Assembly (NCBI RefSeq): GCF_027460265.1 | Contig: NZ_JAPZBC010000001.1 | Coordinates: 7,552,001-7,616,000 of the forward strand | DNA from: Streptomyces sp. WMMC940 | GTDB taxonomy: Bacteria > Actinomycetota > Actinomycetes > Streptomycetales > Streptomycetaceae | Direction: 5' to 3' | DNA: 64,000 nt | Shown here: piece after piece, positions 35,763 to 46,680 of the stretch | Layout of the letters: each line of letters begins with the position of its first letter | Position numbering within the stretch: the stretch's first letter is position 1 | Notes under the pieces: model-generated | What the model was told of the DNA's origin: nothing | Database searches by the model: none | The model's input: only the letters and a program-made list of their open reading frames with translations | Program-made: the position numbers and the translations under genes

Positions 35763-38700
35763 ATGACCAGCTCAGAGGCAAAGCTTGTCGAAGCGCTGCG
35801 GGCTTCACTGATCGAGAACGAGCGGCTGGAGAACGAGAACAAGAAGATCCGCGACAGCTTCACTGAACCCATCGCCATCGTGGGCATGGCGTGCCGGTTC
35901 CCCGGTGGTGTGTCGACACCTGAAGAGTTGTGGGAGTTGATCGCGGATGGTCGTTCCGCAGTCGGCCCATTCCCCACCGACCGGGGCTGGGATCTTGAGA
36001 ACTTGTACGACCCAGAGCTCGATCGCGCCGGCACGTCTTATGTAAGGGAAGGCGGGTTCCTGCACGACGCGGGCGAGTTCGACGCCGGCTTCTTCGGCAT
36101 ATCACAGAGCGAGACGCTGGTCATGGACCCGCAGCAGCGTCTGATGCTGGAGACGTCGTGGGAGGCGATCGAACGGGCGGGCATAGACCCGGCCGCTCTG
36201 CGTGGCAAGAACGTCGGCGTGTTCGCCGGCATGGGCGGGCACGATTACGCCTCCGGTTTCCACAGCGTCCCCGACGAGCTTGAGGGCTACCTGATGACCG
36301 GTGGCTTGGAGAGCGTCCTGTCGGGACGGGTTTCCTACACTCTCGGGTTTGAGGGGCCCGCGGTCACGATCGACACGGCCTGCTCGTCGTCCCTGGTAGC
36401 CCTGCACATGGCAGTGCAGTCCCTGCGTTCGGGCGAGTCGTCGTTGGCGCTGGCCGGGGGCTCCAGCCTGATGACCACTCCCGCCGGCATCGTGTTGGCC
36501 TCGCGTATGCGGAGTCTTGCGAAGGACGGCCGGTGCAAGGCGTTCGCGGCATCCGCGGATGGAACGAACAGTGCCGAGGGCGTGGGCGTCCTGCTGTTGG
36601 AGCGGGTTTCCGATGCCGTCCGTGACGGACATGAGATTCTCGGCGTCGTACGGGCCACCGCGGTGAACCAGGATGGCGCGTCCAACGGACTCACCGCGCC
36701 GAACGGGCCCTCGCAGCAGCGGGTGATCCGCCAGGCACTCGCTGCCGCTGGTCTGTCGTCCGCCGATGTCGATGTCGTCGAGGCGCACGGCACCGGAACC
36801 CCCCTGGGCGACCCGATCGAGGCACAGGCCCTGCTCGCCACCTATGGTCAGCGCCGTGACCCCGGACTGCCGCTGTGGCTCGGTTCGGTGAAGTCGAACA
36901 TCGGACACGCGGGCCATGCGGCAGGCGTCGCTGGTGTGATCAAGATGGTGATGGCCATGCGGCATGGTGTGCTGCCGCAGACGTTGAACGTGGACGAGCC
37001 CACACCTCAGGTCGACTGGTCCGCTGGAGCGGTCGAGTTGCTGACCGAGGCGCACGAGTGGCCCGAGATCGGCCGTCCTCGTCGTGCGGGGGTCTCCGGC
37101 TTCGGTGCCAGCGGCACCAACGCGCATGTCATCCTGGAGCAGGCGCCCGCGCAGACATCCGTGAACCCGTCCGACGAGAAGGCGCGAGTGTTGGGCGACA
37201 GGGTCGTGCCACTGGTCCTCTCGGCCCGAGGCGAGGCGGGTCTCGCCGGCCAGGCTCGGCGCTTTGGTTCGTTCCTGAGGCAGCGTCAGGAGCTGGACCT
37301 GCTTGACGTCGGCCGGTCGCTGGTGCAGAGCCGGGGACTTCTCCCCGACCGTGCGATCGTGCTCGCCGAGGACCGGGAAGAGGCGCTGACCGCACTGGAC
37401 GCCGTGGCCGGCGGCGAGTCCGCGACCGGTGTCATCAAGGCAACGGCCGAGAGCGAAGTGGGCGGGAGTGTCTTTGTGTTCCCCGGTCAGGGCAGCCACT
37501 GGGCGGGCATGGGAAGGGAACTGCTTGAGACGTCGCCCGTGTTCGCAACCCGCATGGCCGAGTGCGCCGAGGCGCTCGACCCGCTGACCGGCTGGTCGTT
37601 GCTCGATGTGGTGCGGCGGGTGGAGGGCACCCCGTCCCTTGACGACCTGGACGTCGTGCAGCCGGTGTCGTGGGCACTGATGCTGTCGCTTGCCGCGCTG
37701 TGGGAAGCGTGCGGGGTCGTCCCGGATGCGGTCGTGGGTCATTCCCAGGGCGAGATCGCCGCTGCCTGCTTCGCCGGTGCGCTGTCCCTTCCGGACGCCG
37801 CCCGTCTCGTGGTGCACCGGGCCAAGGCCATCCGAGCCGAGTTGTCGGGACGCGGAGGCATGGCGTCCCTCGTTGCCGGTGTCAAGGCCGTCTCCGTGCT
37901 GGTCGAGGAGTTGCCGGGTCTGGAGATCGCCGCAGTCAACGGACCCTCGTCAGTGGTCGTGTCCGGTGAACTGCCCGCCTTGGAAGAGCTGCTCGCCCGG
38001 TGCAGGACCGAGGGCATCCACGCCCGCAGGATTCACGGGGCCAACGCCGCCGGACACTCCTCACAGATGGAGGTGCTGCGCGACTCTTTCCTTGAGGCAT
38101 TTGCTGCGGTCTCCGGCGGGCCTTCGCGCGTGCCGCTGTACTCCACGGTGACCGGGCGACTCCAGGACACCACGGAGCTGGACGTTGAGTACTGGTATCG
38201 CAACCTGCGGCAGACCGTGCAGTTCGACCCGGCCATTCGGTCCCTGGCCGCTGATGGACATGGAGTGTTCATCGAGGTCAGCTCGCACCCTGTGCTGGCG
38301 TCGGGCGTCCAGGACGTGCTGGAGGAGCTTCAGGCACCCGCTGTCGTCACCGGGTCGCTGCACCGCGACGAGGGCGGCCCGCGCAGGTTCCTCGCCTCGC
38401 TGGCCCACCTGCACACGCACGGCGTTCAGGTCAACTGGGAGGCCGTTCTCGGCCGCGGTACGGAGCGGCCCGTAGATCTGCCCACGTACGCCTTTCAGCG
38501 TCAGCGCTACTGGTTGGACACGGCAGACTCCGGTGGGGACGCGCCAGGTCTCGGTCTTGATGCGGCGGACCATCCCCTGCTCGGCGCGGTCACCGAGATC
38601 CCCGGCTCGGACGGTGTGCTGTTCACTTCCCGGCTGTCGCTGCGCACGCACCCCTGGCTCGCCGACCACGCGGCCGCCGGAATCGTCCTCGTGCCCGGAG

Positions 38701-41081
38701 CAGCCTTCGTGGAGCTCGCGGTCCGCGCCGGCGACGAGATCGGGTGCGGTCTGGTCGGCGAACTGGTCATCGAGCGCCCCCTGCTGCTGCCCGAGAGCGG
38801 CGGTGTCCAGGTACGTGTGTGGGTGGGGGAGCCGGACGAATCCCGCCACCGCACCGTCCAGGTTCACTCCCGCTGGGAGGAAGCCGGTCCGCGTGGGAGC
38901 TGGACCCGTCATGCCTCCGGACGCCTGGTGCCGGAGGAGGGTGGGGCCGATTTCGACCTCACCGAGTGGCCGCCGTCCGGTGCCACCGCCGTCGCCCCGG
39001 ACGCACTCGCCTCCGCCTACGACGGCATGGCAGAGGCGGGATACGGCTACGGTCCGGCGTTTCGGGGCCTGCGCGGGGCGTGGACGCGTGGCGAGGAGGT
39101 GTTCGCCGAGGTCTCACTGCCCGAGGCGGCAGGGAAGGGCGACGACTACGGGCTGCACCCGGCCCTCCTGGACGCGGCCATGCACGCCTGTGCCTTCAGC
39201 ACCGGTATGGCCGGTGAGAGCCCGAAGCTGGCTCTGCCGTTTGTCTGGCGCGATGTCAGGCTGCACGCCGTCGGAACCTCCGCGCTGCGGGTTCACCTCA
39301 CACCGCTCGCCCACGACACGATCCGCTTGCGCCTGGCCGACGCCTTCGGCGCACCGGTGGCTGCCGTCGACTCGATGGTCTTGCGACCGGTGGTCCCGGA
39401 ACTGCTGCGGGTCGGCTCAGGTGCGGCCAAGGAGCGGATGTTCCGTGTGGCCTGGGAGCCCGTCTCCGTCAGGAGCGTGCAGGACGAGCTGAACGTCGTA
39501 CCCGTGACAACTGCCGAGGACGTTCGTGCCGTGGCCGGAACGCCCCCCGGCATGTTCCTCCTCGATGTGGCCGGCGACGGACGTACGGACCCCGCCGCCG
39601 TCCGGGACCTCACCGGGCGAGTGCTGGAAGTCGTCCAGGCGTGGCTCGCGGAACCCGCCTTCCAGGACACTCCTCTCGTCGCTCTCACACAGGTCGGTGC
39701 GGTCGTCCAGGACGGGGACCCGGCTCCCGATCCGGCCGTGGCAACGGCTGCCGGCTTGCTGCGTTCGGCACAGTCAGAGAACCCGGGCCGCATCATCCTG
39801 GTCGACACGGACGGCACGGAGGCGTCAGCCCGGCGCCTGCTCGATGTCCTCGCGTCCGGGCAACCTCAGGCGGCACTTCGCACAGGCGCGGTGACGGTGC
39901 CGAGGCTCGTCAAGGCTGCTCCCGCAGATGCCCATGGCCGTCCGCTGAACCCCGAGGGCACGGTCCTGATCACCGGCGGTACGGGCCGGCTGGGTCGTCT
40001 GGCGGCCAGGCACCTGGTTTCCCAGCACAAGATCAGAAACCTCGTCCTGGTCAGCCGGAGGGGACCGGACGCACCGGGCGCGGCCGAGTTGGAAGCCGAA
40101 CTCGAGGAGCTCGGCGCGCTCGTCCGAGTCGTGGCGTGCGACGTGTCCGATCGAGACTCCATGGTCGCGCTTGTGGCCTCTGTTCCCGAGGACGCCCCCC
40201 TTACCGGTGTGATCCACACAGCCGGCGCGCTGGATGACGGTGTGGTGACGTCCCTGACGCCCGAACAGCTCGATGCGGTGCTCCGTCCGAAGGCCGATGC
40301 GGCGCATATCCTGGATGAACTCACGCGCGATCTCGACCTCGCGGCCTTCGTCGTGTACTCCTCCCTTTCGGGGATCTTCGGTTCAGCGGGTCAGGGCAAC
40401 TACGCTGCCGCGAACTCCTACCTCGACGCGCTGGCTGTACGCCGTCGTGCTTCCGGATTGCCGGCGACCTCACTGGTGTGGGGATGGTGGGGGCAGGGGT
40501 CGGGCATGCTGGACAAGCTCGCTGAGGACGACCTGAAGCGTTTCGACCGATGGAACAGCGCCGAACTCACGGTGCAAGAGGGCATGGAGCTGTTCGACCT
40601 CGCGCTGCTGGACCGTGATGCTGTTCAGGTCCTGGCGAAGATCGAACTCGAAGCGATCTGGGACCAGGCCGATTCCGCCTCCGTCCCCCCGCTGCTGCGC
40701 GGCCTCATCCGCGTCAGTCGGCGGCCCGCCCGTGACGGGGCGTCCGGGGCCGACAAGCTGGCAGACCGGCTGGCCCAGGCGTCCCCGGACCAGCGAGGAA
40801 AGATCCTGGTCGACCTCGTCCAGCGCGAGGTCGTCACGATCCTCGGCTACGTGTCCGCGGACGAAATCGGACCGGACCTTTCCTTCTTCGACATCGGTTT
40901 CGACTCTCTGACCGCCATCGAATTCAGGAACCGGCTGTCGGCGCTCACCGGCGTCCGCATCCCCGCCACCTTCGCCTTCGAGTTCCCCACCGCGGAACTG
41001 GCCGCCGAGCAGCTGCTGGAACGCCTCGAACCCCACGCGGGCTCGCCGGACACTTCACGCACGGTGCGCGGGGATCAATGA
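35763..41081 (+). CDS. Type I polyketide synthase PKS5, module 8 with alkylmalonyl-type AT
   Basis: A 1772-residue terminal module: docking helix ([18 protein letters not shown]), KS (DTACSSS), AT, DH ([25 protein letters not shown]), KR ([17 protein letters not shown]) and ACP (GFDSL). There is no thioesterase; the protein stops about 20 residues after the ACP, so release falls to the amide synthase downstream. The AT has GHSQGE, but the specificity motif is AAGH (residues 762-765, codons 38046-38057) instead of YASH or HAFH. The xAGH form is known from ATs for ethylmalonyl-CoA and other CCR-derived extenders. Its DNA is clearly unlike the homogenised ATs of modules 1 and 3-7. Expected outcome is an alpha-alkyl-alpha,beta-unsaturated acyl chain. 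Confidence 0.95.
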   Translation: MTSSEAKLVEALRASLIENERLENENKKIRDSFTEPIAIVGMACRFPGGVSTPEELWELIADGRSAVGPFPTDRGWDLENLYDPELDRAGTSYVREGGFLHDAGEFDAGFFGISQSETLVMDPQQRLMLETSWEAIERAGIDPAALRGKNVGVFAGMGGHDYASGFHSVPDELEGYLMTGGLESVLSGRVSYTLGFEGPAVTIDTACSSSLVALHMAVQSLRSGESSLALAGGSSLMTTPAGIVLASRMRSLAKDGRCKAFAASADGTNSAEGVGVLLLERVSDAVRDGHEILGVVRATAVNQDGASNGLTAPNGPSQQRVIRQALAAAGLSSADVDVVEAHGTGTPLGDPIEAQALLATYGQRRDPGLPLWLGSVKSNIGHAGHAAGVAGVIKMVMAMRHGVLPQTLNVDEPTPQVDWSAGAVELLTEAHEWPEIGRPRRAGVSGFGASGTNAHVILEQAPAQTSVNPSDEKARVLGDRVVPLVLSARGEAGLAGQARRFGSFLRQRQELDLLDVGRSLVQSRGLLPDRAIVLAEDREEALTALDAVAGGESATGVIKATAESEVGGSVFVFPGQGSHWAGMGRELLETSPVFATRMAECAEALDPLTGWSLLDVVRRVEGTPSLDDLDVVQPVSWALMLSLAALWEACGVVPDAVVGHSQGEIAAACFAGALSLPDAARLVVHRAKAIRAELSGRGGMASLVAGVKAVSVLVEELPGLEIAAVNGPSSVVVSGELPALEELLARCRTEGIHARRIHGANAAGHSSQMEVLRDSFLEAFAAVSGGPSRVPLYSTVTGRLQDTTELDVEYWYRNLRQTVQFDPAIRSLAADGHGVFIEVSSHPVLASGVQDVLEELQAPAVVTGSLHRDEGGPRRFLASLAHLHTHGVQVNWEAVLGRGTERPVDLPTYAFQRQRYWLDTADSGGDAPGLGLDAADHPLLGAVTEIPGSDGVLFTSRLSLRTHPWLADHAAAGIVLVPGAAFVELAVRAGDEIGCGLVGELVIERPLLLPESGGVQVRVWVGEPDESRHRTVQVHSRWEEAGPRGSWTRHASGRLVPEEGGADFDLTEWPPSGATAVAPDALASAYDGMAEAGYGYGPAFRGLRGAWTRGEEVFAEVSLPEAAGKGDDYGLHPALLDAAMHACAFSTGMAGESPKLALPFVWRDVRLHAVGTSALRVHLTPLAHDTIRLRLADAFGAPVAAVDSMVLRPVVPELLRVGSGAAKERMFRVAWEPVSVRSVQDELNVVPVTTAEDVRAVAGTPPGMFLLDVAGDGRTDPAAVRDLTGRVLEVVQAWLAEPAFQDTPLVALTQVGAVVQDGDPAPDPAVATAAGLLRSAQSENPGRIILVDTDGTEASARRLLDVLASGQPQAALRTGAVTVPRLVKAAPADAHGRPLNPEGTVLITGGTGRLGRLAARHLVSQHKIRNLVLVSRRGPDAPGAAELEAELEELGALVRVVACDVSDRDSMVALVASVPEDAPLTGVIHTAGALDDGVVTSLTPEQLDAVLRPKADAAHILDELTRDLDLAAFVVYSSLSGIFGSAGQGNYAAANSYLDALAVRRRASGLPATSLVWGWWGQGSGMLDKLAEDDLKRFDRWNSAELTVQEGMELFDLALLDRDAVQVLAKIELEAIWDQADSASVPPLLRGLIRVSRRPARDGASGADKLADRLAQASPDQRGKILVDLVQREVVTILGYVSADEIGPDLSFFDIGFDSLTAIEFRNRLSALTGVRIPATFAFEFPTAELAAEQLLERLEPHAGSPDTSRTVRGDQ

Positions 41082-41178
41082 CCGCCTCGTCTCCCTGCCG
41101 GATGACGGGACCAGCGCACCGGTCACCGACCTACCCCCTGCGCCGCTCGCCGACGACGAACACTCAAGGAGATAAAGC

Positions 41179-41946
41179 ATGTTCGACAAGGACAAGTATC
41201 TGGAGCACCTCGGCTTCTCGGGAACGCCCGACGCGAGCCTGGCGACCCTGCGGAAGATCCACCGCGAGCACCAGATGCGGATCCCCTACGACAGTGGTTA
41301 CGCCCTGGACCTGAACAACAGTGGTGACGCCCTCGGCCTGGCCCAGGAGCAGTTCGACCTTGACGCGGCCTTCGAGACGATCGTGCTCAGCGGCCGGGGC
41401 GGCATCTGCGTCGAACTGAACTTCATGTTCCATCGGCTCCTCGTCGAGTTGGGCTTCGAGGTGCAGGTGCTGGCCGCGGCGACCGTCCTGCCGGGGGGAG
41501 TGTGGGGCCCTGACATCGAGCACATGGTCATGCGCGTCACCATCGACGGCGAGGACTGGCTGGCCGATGCGGGGCACGCGGGCATCTCCATCGTGGAGCC
41601 GCTGCCGTTCTCCGGAGAGACCGTGGTCCAGGACGGCATCGAGTTCCGGCTGACCCGTCGGGAGCAGCACTACTTCCTTGAGTACAAGACCCGCGCCAAA
41701 GACTGGCGCGACTCCTACCGCTTCCTGCCGCAGACACGTACCACCGCGGACTGGGCCCGCTGGCGCGACGCCCTGCCGTTGGAAGAGCTGGAGTCGCACC
41801 CGCGGCGCCGTCGGCGGGTCATCGACAGCGGGCAGGTCACGCTCACCGCGAACCTCTTCGTATCCGTTGAGGACGGCCAGGAGAGGCTTCGTCTCATCCG
41901 GGACGAGAACGAGCTCGAAAAGATCGTCAGCACCTACTGGGGCTGA
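41179..41946 (+). CDS. rifF: Ansamycin amide synthase (RifF-like arylamine N-acetyltransferase family)
   Basis: A 255-residue cytosolic enzyme that releases the finished polyketide from the last ACP by forming the macrolactam with the aryl amine of AHBA. It has the NAT-family triad: Cys77 in GRGGICVELN, His115 in EHMVMRV, and Asp130 in LADAGHAG. The length is close to that of RifF and bacterial NATs. AAGGAG lies 8 nt before the ATG. It begins 97 nt after PKS5, replacing the missing thioesterase. The 97-nt gap shows no RifZ-type box, so it is probably read with the PKS genes. Confidence 0.95.
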   Translation: MFDKDKYLEHLGFSGTPDASLATLRKIHREHQMRIPYDSGYALDLNNSGDALGLAQEQFDLDAAFETIVLSGRGGICVELNFMFHRLLVELGFEVQVLAAATVLPGGVWGPDIEHMVMRVTIDGEDWLADAGHAGISIVEPLPFSGETVVQDGIEFRLTRREQHYFLEYKTRAKDWRDSYRFLPQTRTTADWARWRDALPLEELESHPRRRRRVIDSGQVTLTANLFVSVEDGQERLRLIRDENELEKIVSTYWG

Positions 41947-42009
41947 GCGCCTGGCGGGGTGGCCGCCGCCCGGCGTGTCACCGGCTTCCACAGGACAGAG
42001 TGAGGCGGA

Positions 42010-43080
42010 GTGAGAGAACAGATACCGGTCTGCATCGGCGAACGTTCCTACGCTGTGGTGATCGGCCCTGGGGCGCGTGCCATGCTGGCCGAAGTGATCC
42101 AGCGCCTCGGCGCCCGGCGGGTCGCGGTCGTGTCGGCCCGGCCCGCGGAATGGGTGCCTGACACCGGAGTGGAGACCGTGCTGCTGCCCGCTCGGGACGG
42201 TGAGCCGGACAAGAACCTCGCCACCGTCGAGGCCCTGTGCGCGGAGTTCGTACGCTTCGGCCTCACACGCACCGACGCGGTCGTCTCCTGCGGGGGCGGC
42301 ACCACCACCGATGTCGTCGGCCTGGCCGCCGCCCTGTACCACCGGGGCGTGCCGGTGGTCCATCTGCCGACCACACTGCTGGCCCAGGTCGACGCGAGTG
42401 TCGGCGGCAAGACGGCGGTCAACCTGCCCTCCGGCAAGAACCTGGTGGGCGCCTACTGGCAGCCCGCCGCCGTACTGTGCGACACCGACTACCTGTCCAC
42501 CCTTCCCCGGCGTGAGATGCTCAACGGCCTGGGTGAGATCGCCCGCTGCCACTTCATCGGTGCGGGTGACCTGCGCGGGCTCGGCCTCGCGGAGCGCATC
42601 GCGGCCAGTGTGAGGCTGAAGGCCGGCGTCGTCTCGGCCGACGAGCGGGACACCGGTCTGCGACACATCCTCAACTACGGGCACACCCTGGGCCACGCCC
42701 TGGAGGTGGCCGGCGGCTTCGCGCTCCGGCACGGCGAGGCCGTCGCGATCGGCACGGTCTTCGCGGGCCTGCTCGCCGGGGCCCTGGACCGGATCGGTCC
42801 CGGGCGAGTGGCGGAGCACCGGGAGGTCGTCGAGTTCTACGGCCTGCCCACCGCGCTGCCCGAGAGGATCGAGACGGCCGAGCTGATCCGCCTGATGCGC
42901 CGGGACAAGAAGGCGCTCACCGGCCTCGCCTTCGTCCTCGACGGGCCCGGGGGAGCGGAGCTGGTCCACGACGTGTCCGAACAGGTCGTCGCCGAGGTCC
43001 TGGAGCGCATGCCACGGCAGCCACTCGGGCAACTCGTCGAGCCGGCGGGCTTCCAGGGAACGGGAGCCCCGCTGCCATGA
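42010..43080 (+). CDS. rifG: Aminodehydroquinate synthase (RifG-like, DHQ synthase family)
   Basis: A 356-residue protein of the dehydroquinate synthase family, expected to cyclise aminoDAHP to aminoDHQ in AHBA formation. NAD-binding and metal motifs are visible: CGGGTTTDVVG, LPTTLLAQVDASVGGKTAVN, GKNLVGAYWQP, and NYGHTLGHALE with metal-ligand histidines. The segment that in primary-metabolism DHQ synthases reads approximately AEVIKYG is GEIARCHFI here, which supports assignment to the amino pathway. GTG start preceded by GAGGCGG. The gene overlaps the next by four bases (ATGA). Confidence 0.93.
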   Translation: MREQIPVCIGERSYAVVIGPGARAMLAEVIQRLGARRVAVVSARPAEWVPDTGVETVLLPARDGEPDKNLATVEALCAEFVRFGLTRTDAVVSCGGGTTTDVVGLAAALYHRGVPVVHLPTTLLAQVDASVGGKTAVNLPSGKNLVGAYWQPAAVLCDTDYLSTLPRREMLNGLGEIARCHFIGAGDLRGLGLAERIAASVRLKAGVVSADERDTGLRHILNYGHTLGHALEVAGGFALRHGEAVAIGTVFAGLLAGALDRIGPGRVAEHREVVEFYGLPTALPERIETAELIRLMRRDKKALTGLAFVLDGPGGAELVHDVSEQVVAEVLERMPRQPLGQLVEPAGFQGTGAPLP

Positions 43081-44483
43081 CGCGCACATCAGAGGCAGCG
43101 CACGGCGAGGTCCGGGGCAGGGACACGCGGGAGCCGAGGCTCACGGACCGCCTCGCCGCGGCCCTGGACAGACCCGCGGCGCAGCAGCCCGAGTGGCCGG
43201 ACCCGGCCCGGGCCCGGGCAGTGGTGGAACTGCTGCGCACCGCGCCCCCGATCGTGGCCGAGTCCGAGACGGCACAGCTCTCCGAGCAGCTCGCGGCGGT
43301 CGCCCGCGGCGAGGCATTCCTGCTGCAGAGCGGGGACTGCGCGGAAACCTTCGCCGAGACCACCGAATCGCACCTGCGAGCCAACCTCGGTCTCCTGAAG
43401 CGTATGTCGCGGCTTCTTGCCGACGCCTCCGGGCTGCCGGTGGTTCCCCTCGCCCGTATGGCCGGACAGTACGCGAAGCCGCGCTCACGGTCCGTCGACG
43501 CGGACGGCTTGCCGGTCTACCGGGGTGACATGGTCAACTCCGCCGAACGCACCCTTGCCGCACGCACGTGTGACCCGGACAGGATGCTGCGCGCCCACGG
43601 GCACGCGGCTCGCGCGATGACGTTCGCCCGCCGGGCGTACGCACAGGAGCAGGCGGACCCGCTCACCGGCCTCCCCTCGTACCTGCAAGGCACCTCCGGC
43701 GGCGGCCGCTTCGTCCGCGCCGCCAAAGAGATCGGCCGCGATCCGGGCCCGAGCAGCGAACAGATCTATGTGGGCCACGAGATGCTCTTGCTCGACTACG
43801 AATGCGCCCCGCTCCACACCGCCGGGTTCACCATCGGTCCGGGACCACGGCTCGTCAGCCCACTCGCACACTTCCTGTGGATCGGCGAGCGCACGCGAGG
43901 CCTCGGCGACGCGCACCTCGCCGTCGCCGAACTGCTCGCCAACCCCATCGGGGTGAAGATCGGCCCCAGCGCAACCCCGGAAGAAGCCGTCGAGTACGTC
44001 CGCAGGCCGGACCCCCATGCCACGCCCGGGCGGCTGACGCTGGTCAGCAGGATGGGCCATTCCCAGGTCCGCGAGGTACTGCCGCCGATCGTGGAGAAGG
44101 TCACCGCCACCGGCCACCAGGTGGTGTGGCAGTGCGACGCGATGCACGGCAACTCCCGCACGACGCCGGACGGCCGCAAGACCCGCCACTTCGACGACAT
44201 CGTCGCGGAGATCATCGGCTTCTTCGACGTCCACCGCGCCCTCGGCACCCACCCCGGCGGCCTCCACCCGGAGGCGACCGGCGAGGACGTCACCGAGTGC
44301 CTGGGCGGGGCCCGCGGCCTCGATGAGGCTGACCTGCCGGCCCGCTACCGTACCGCCTGCGACCCTCGCCTGAATGAGGAACAGTCCATGGAACTGGCCT
44401 TCACCGTCGCCGACTTGCTCGCAGAGGCCCTCCGGCCGGCTGCCCAGCAGGTCACCTCTGCCGGCCCCGGGAACCCGCGATGA
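43077..44483 (+). CDS. rifH: AminoDAHP synthase (RifH-like, type II DAHP synthase)
   Basis: A 468-residue plant-like (type II) DAHP synthase, here expected to make aminoDAHP, the first seven-carbon intermediate of the aminoshikimate route. Family motifs in order are LQSGDCAE, RMAGQYAKPRS, VGHEMLLLDYE, VKIGPSATPEEAVEYV, and QCDAMHGNSRTTPDGRKTR. The metal-binding Cys, His and Asp contexts are present. Start overlaps rifG by ATGA, and its stop overlaps the rifI start in the same way, so these genes are translationally coupled. A primary-metabolism copy is possible in principle, but the context argues for AHBA supply. Confidence 0.94.
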   Translation: MTRTSEAAHGEVRGRDTREPRLTDRLAAALDRPAAQQPEWPDPARARAVVELLRTAPPIVAESETAQLSEQLAAVARGEAFLLQSGDCAETFAETTESHLRANLGLLKRMSRLLADASGLPVVPLARMAGQYAKPRSRSVDADGLPVYRGDMVNSAERTLAARTCDPDRMLRAHGHAARAMTFARRAYAQEQADPLTGLPSYLQGTSGGGRFVRAAKEIGRDPGPSSEQIYVGHEMLLLDYECAPLHTAGFTIGPGPRLVSPLAHFLWIGERTRGLGDAHLAVAELLANPIGVKIGPSATPEEAVEYVRRPDPHATPGRLTLVSRMGHSQVREVLPPIVEKVTATGHQVVWQCDAMHGNSRTTPDGRKTRHFDDIVAEIIGFFDVHRALGTHPGGLHPEATGEDVTECLGGARGLDEADLPARYRTACDPRLNEEQSMELAFTVADLLAEALRPAAQQVTSAGPGNPR

Positions 44484-45313
44484 CCGACACCGCCGTTCCG
44501 CCGCGGATCCCGATCAGCGGCACCACCCGCTTGTACGCGGTGATCGGCGACCCCGTCGAGCAGGTCCAGTCTCCCGGCCTGCTCAACCCGCTCTTCGCCG
44601 AACAGGGCGTCGACGCAGTGCTGGTGCCGGTGAAGGTCCACCCTGGCGATCTGGAACGGGTCGTACGCGGCCTGCAGCGGATCGGTAACCTCGACGGCAT
44701 CTTCGTCACCGTCCCGCACAAGGCGGACGCCGCCCGGCTCGCCGACCGGCAAAGCCGTACCGTCAAGATCGCCGGAACGGCCAACGTGCTGCGCCGCGAG
44801 ACCGACGGCAGTTGGCTCGCTGAGAACTTCGACGGTTCCGGTTTCGTGACCGGCCTCGCCCGCGCCGGGCATGAGGTACGAGGCAAGCGGGTCGCGCTCG
44901 CCGGGGCCGGCGGGGCGGGTAGCGCCATCGCGTGCGCGCTGCTGACGGCCGGCGCGGACCGGATCGCCGTGACCGACCCGGACCTGCCCAAGCTCGACAC
45001 GCTGGTCGATCGACTCGCCACGTACTGGCCCGGCCGAATCCACGCCGCCGCCGAACTGCCCCTGTATGAAAGCGATCTCGCGGTCAACGCGACCCCGCTC
45101 GGACTGCGATCAGGCGACCCACTGCCGTTCGCGCCCGAAGGCCTCCCGCCCGCGGCGGTGGTGGGCGACATCATCATGAAACCCCACGAGACGCCCCTGC
45201 TGCGGCAGGCCGCCGCCCTCGGCCACCACGTCCACCACGGCATCCACATGCTGAACGGTCAAGTGGAGTCCTACTGCGAGTTCTTCGGCCTGAGCGCACC
45301 CAGGACCGGCTGA
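44480..45313 (+). CDS. rifI: Aminoquinate/shikimate dehydrogenase-like protein (RifI-like)
   Basis: A 277-residue shikimate dehydrogenase homologue. The N-terminal substrate domain has YAVIGDPVEQVQSPGLLN and the catalytic Lys in VTVPHK; Asp is in NFDGSGF. The nucleotide loop is GAGGAGSA. In the rifamycin pathway RifI is considered an aminoquinate dehydrogenase that is not essential for AHBA formation (recalled). It is the last gene of the G-H-I block. A new promoter is predicted in the 206-nt gap that follows. Confidence 0.9.
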   Translation: MTDTAVPPRIPISGTTRLYAVIGDPVEQVQSPGLLNPLFAEQGVDAVLVPVKVHPGDLERVVRGLQRIGNLDGIFVTVPHKADAARLADRQSRTVKIAGTANVLRRETDGSWLAENFDGSGFVTGLARAGHEVRGKRVALAGAGGAGSAIACALLTAGADRIAVTDPDLPKLDTLVDRLATYWPGRIHAAAELPLYESDLAVNATPLGLRSGDPLPFAPEGLPPAAVVGDIIMKPHETPLLRQAAALGHHVHHGIHMLNGQVESYCEFFGLSAPRTG

Positions 45314-45352
45314 CGCACACACCCGCCGGCCGACCCTCGCCCTGACAGACGG

Positions 45353-45397
45353 CTACCAGACCGGGGGATGTGGGGTGGTGAGCGCGGTGCCTACCGT
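45353..45397 (+). promoter_or_regulatory. RifZ-type box with candidate -10, upstream of AHBA synthase
   Basis: CTACCAGACCGGGGGATG at 45353-45370 fits CTACC-N8-GGATG and differs from the PKS2 copy at one base. TACCGT begins 21 nt downstream (45392) as a candidate -10. Transcription would start near 45404, giving a leader of about 115 nt before the AHBA synthase ATG at 45520. Confidence 0.72.
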
Positions 45398-45519
45398 GAA
45401 AGTCGCACTCCTGGGTCTGATCCTCGACGTGGAACCTGCGGTCGGCCGCGTGCCCCGCCGCCTCATGCCGTGCGTCGGCCATCGGCCGAGAAATGTCCGA
45501 AGTGGAGATTTGGAGATAC

Positions 45520-46680
45520 ATGAACGCGCGACCGGCACCAGAGTTTCCCTCCTGGCCGCAGTACGGCGACGGCGAGCGCACCGGCCTGATCCGGGCCCTG
45601 GAGCAGGGGCAGTGGTGGCGCATGGGCGGGTCGGAGGTGGACTCCTTCGAGAGTGAGTTCGCCGACTTCCACGGCGCCGCGCATGCTTTGGCCGTCACCA
45701 ACGGCACCCATGCCCTGGAGCTGGCCCTTCAGTGTCTGGGGGTCGGTCCGGGCACGGAGGTCATCGTGCCGGCCTTCACTTTCATCTCCTCGTCCCAGGC
45801 CGCTCAGCGGCTCGGCGCGGTCGCCGTCCCCGTCGACGTCGATCTCGACACGTACAACATCGACGTGGCTGCCGCGGCGGCCGCCGTCACCCCTCGCACC
45901 AGGGTGATCATGCCCGTGCACATGGCGGGGCTCATCGCTGACATGGACGCGCTCGACAAGCTCTCCGCGGACACCGGCGTGCCCGTGCTGCAGGACGCCG
46001 CCCACGCGCACGGTGCCCGCTGGCAGGGCAAGCGGGTGGGCGAGTTGGGTACGGTCGCCACGTTCAGCTTCCAGAACGGCAAGCTGATGACCGCCGGCGA
46101 GGGTGGTGCCCTGCTGTTCCCCGACGAGGAGACGTACGAGGCCGCCTTCCTGCGGCACAGCTGTGGTCGGCCGCGCACCGACCGCCACTACATGCACCAG
46201 ACCGCCGGCACCAACATGCGGCTCAACGAGTTCTCCGCGTCCGTGCTCCGCGCCCAGCTGAGCCGCCTCGACGCCCAGCTCACGCTGCGCGATGAGCGCT
46301 GGACACTGCTGTCCCGGCTGCTCGGCGAAATCGACGGCGTCGTACCCCAGGGGGGCGATGCGCGCGCCGACCGGAACTCTCACTACATGGCCATGTTCCG
46401 GATCCCCGGCATCTCCGAGGAGGGCCGCAACGCCCTCGTCGACACGCTCGTCGCGTCCGGGCTGCCTGCCTTCGCCGCCTTCCGGGCGATCTACCGCACC
46501 GACGCGTTCTGGGAGACGGCCGCGCCCGACACCACCGTCGAGAAGCTCGCCGAAACCTGCCCGCACACGGAGGCGATCAGCACCGACTGCATCTGGCTGC
46601 ACCACCGGGTGCTGCTCGCCTCCGAGGAAGCCCTCCACACCACGGCCGAGATCATCGCCGACGCGGTGGCCTCACGATGA
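45520..46680 (+). CDS. rifK: AHBA synthase (RifK-like, PLP-dependent)
   Basis: A 386-residue member of the DegT/DnrJ/EryC1 aminotransferase fold that aromatises aminodehydroshikimate to AHBA. PLP Lys lies in FSFQNGKLMTAGEGG. With the ATG at 45520 this Lys is residue 188, the number known for RifK, and the protein opens MNARPAPEFPSWPQ as RifK does. GGAG lies 6 nt upstream. The longer frame from 45493 adds nine residues and is not favoured. Other family segments are EQGQWWRMGG, PAFTFISSSQ, and QDAAHAHGARW. Marker gene for ansamycin clusters. Stop overlaps rifL by ATGA. Confidence 0.97.
   Translation: MNARPAPEFPSWPQYGDGERTGLIRALEQGQWWRMGGSEVDSFESEFADFHGAAHALAVTNGTHALELALQCLGVGPGTEVIVPAFTFISSSQAAQRLGAVAVPVDVDLDTYNIDVAAAAAAVTPRTRVIMPVHMAGLIADMDALDKLSADTGVPVLQDAAHAHGARWQGKRVGELGTVATFSFQNGKLMTAGEGGALLFPDEETYEAAFLRHSCGRPRTDRHYMHQTAGTNMRLNEFSASVLRAQLSRLDAQLTLRDERWTLLSRLLGEIDGVVPQGGDARADRNSHYMAMFRIPGISEEGRNALVDTLVASGLPAFAAFRAIYRTDAFWETAAPDTTVEKLAETCPHTEAISTDCIWLHHRVLLASEEALHTTAEIIADAVASR

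Noticed and set aside
41082..41178. Possible promoter or RifZ-type box between PKS5 and the amide synthase (CTACCCCCTGCGCCGCTC)
   Set aside because: CTACC is present but the GGATG half is not, and the genes are close enough to be one operon.
41164..43089. 641-codon minus-strand frame across the amide synthase and rifG
   Set aside because: Shadow of two well-supported plus-strand genes.
45493..45519. Earlier ATG for AHBA synthase
   Set aside because: The later ATG has a better ribosome binding site and gives the RifK-like N-terminus with the PLP Lys at residue 188.
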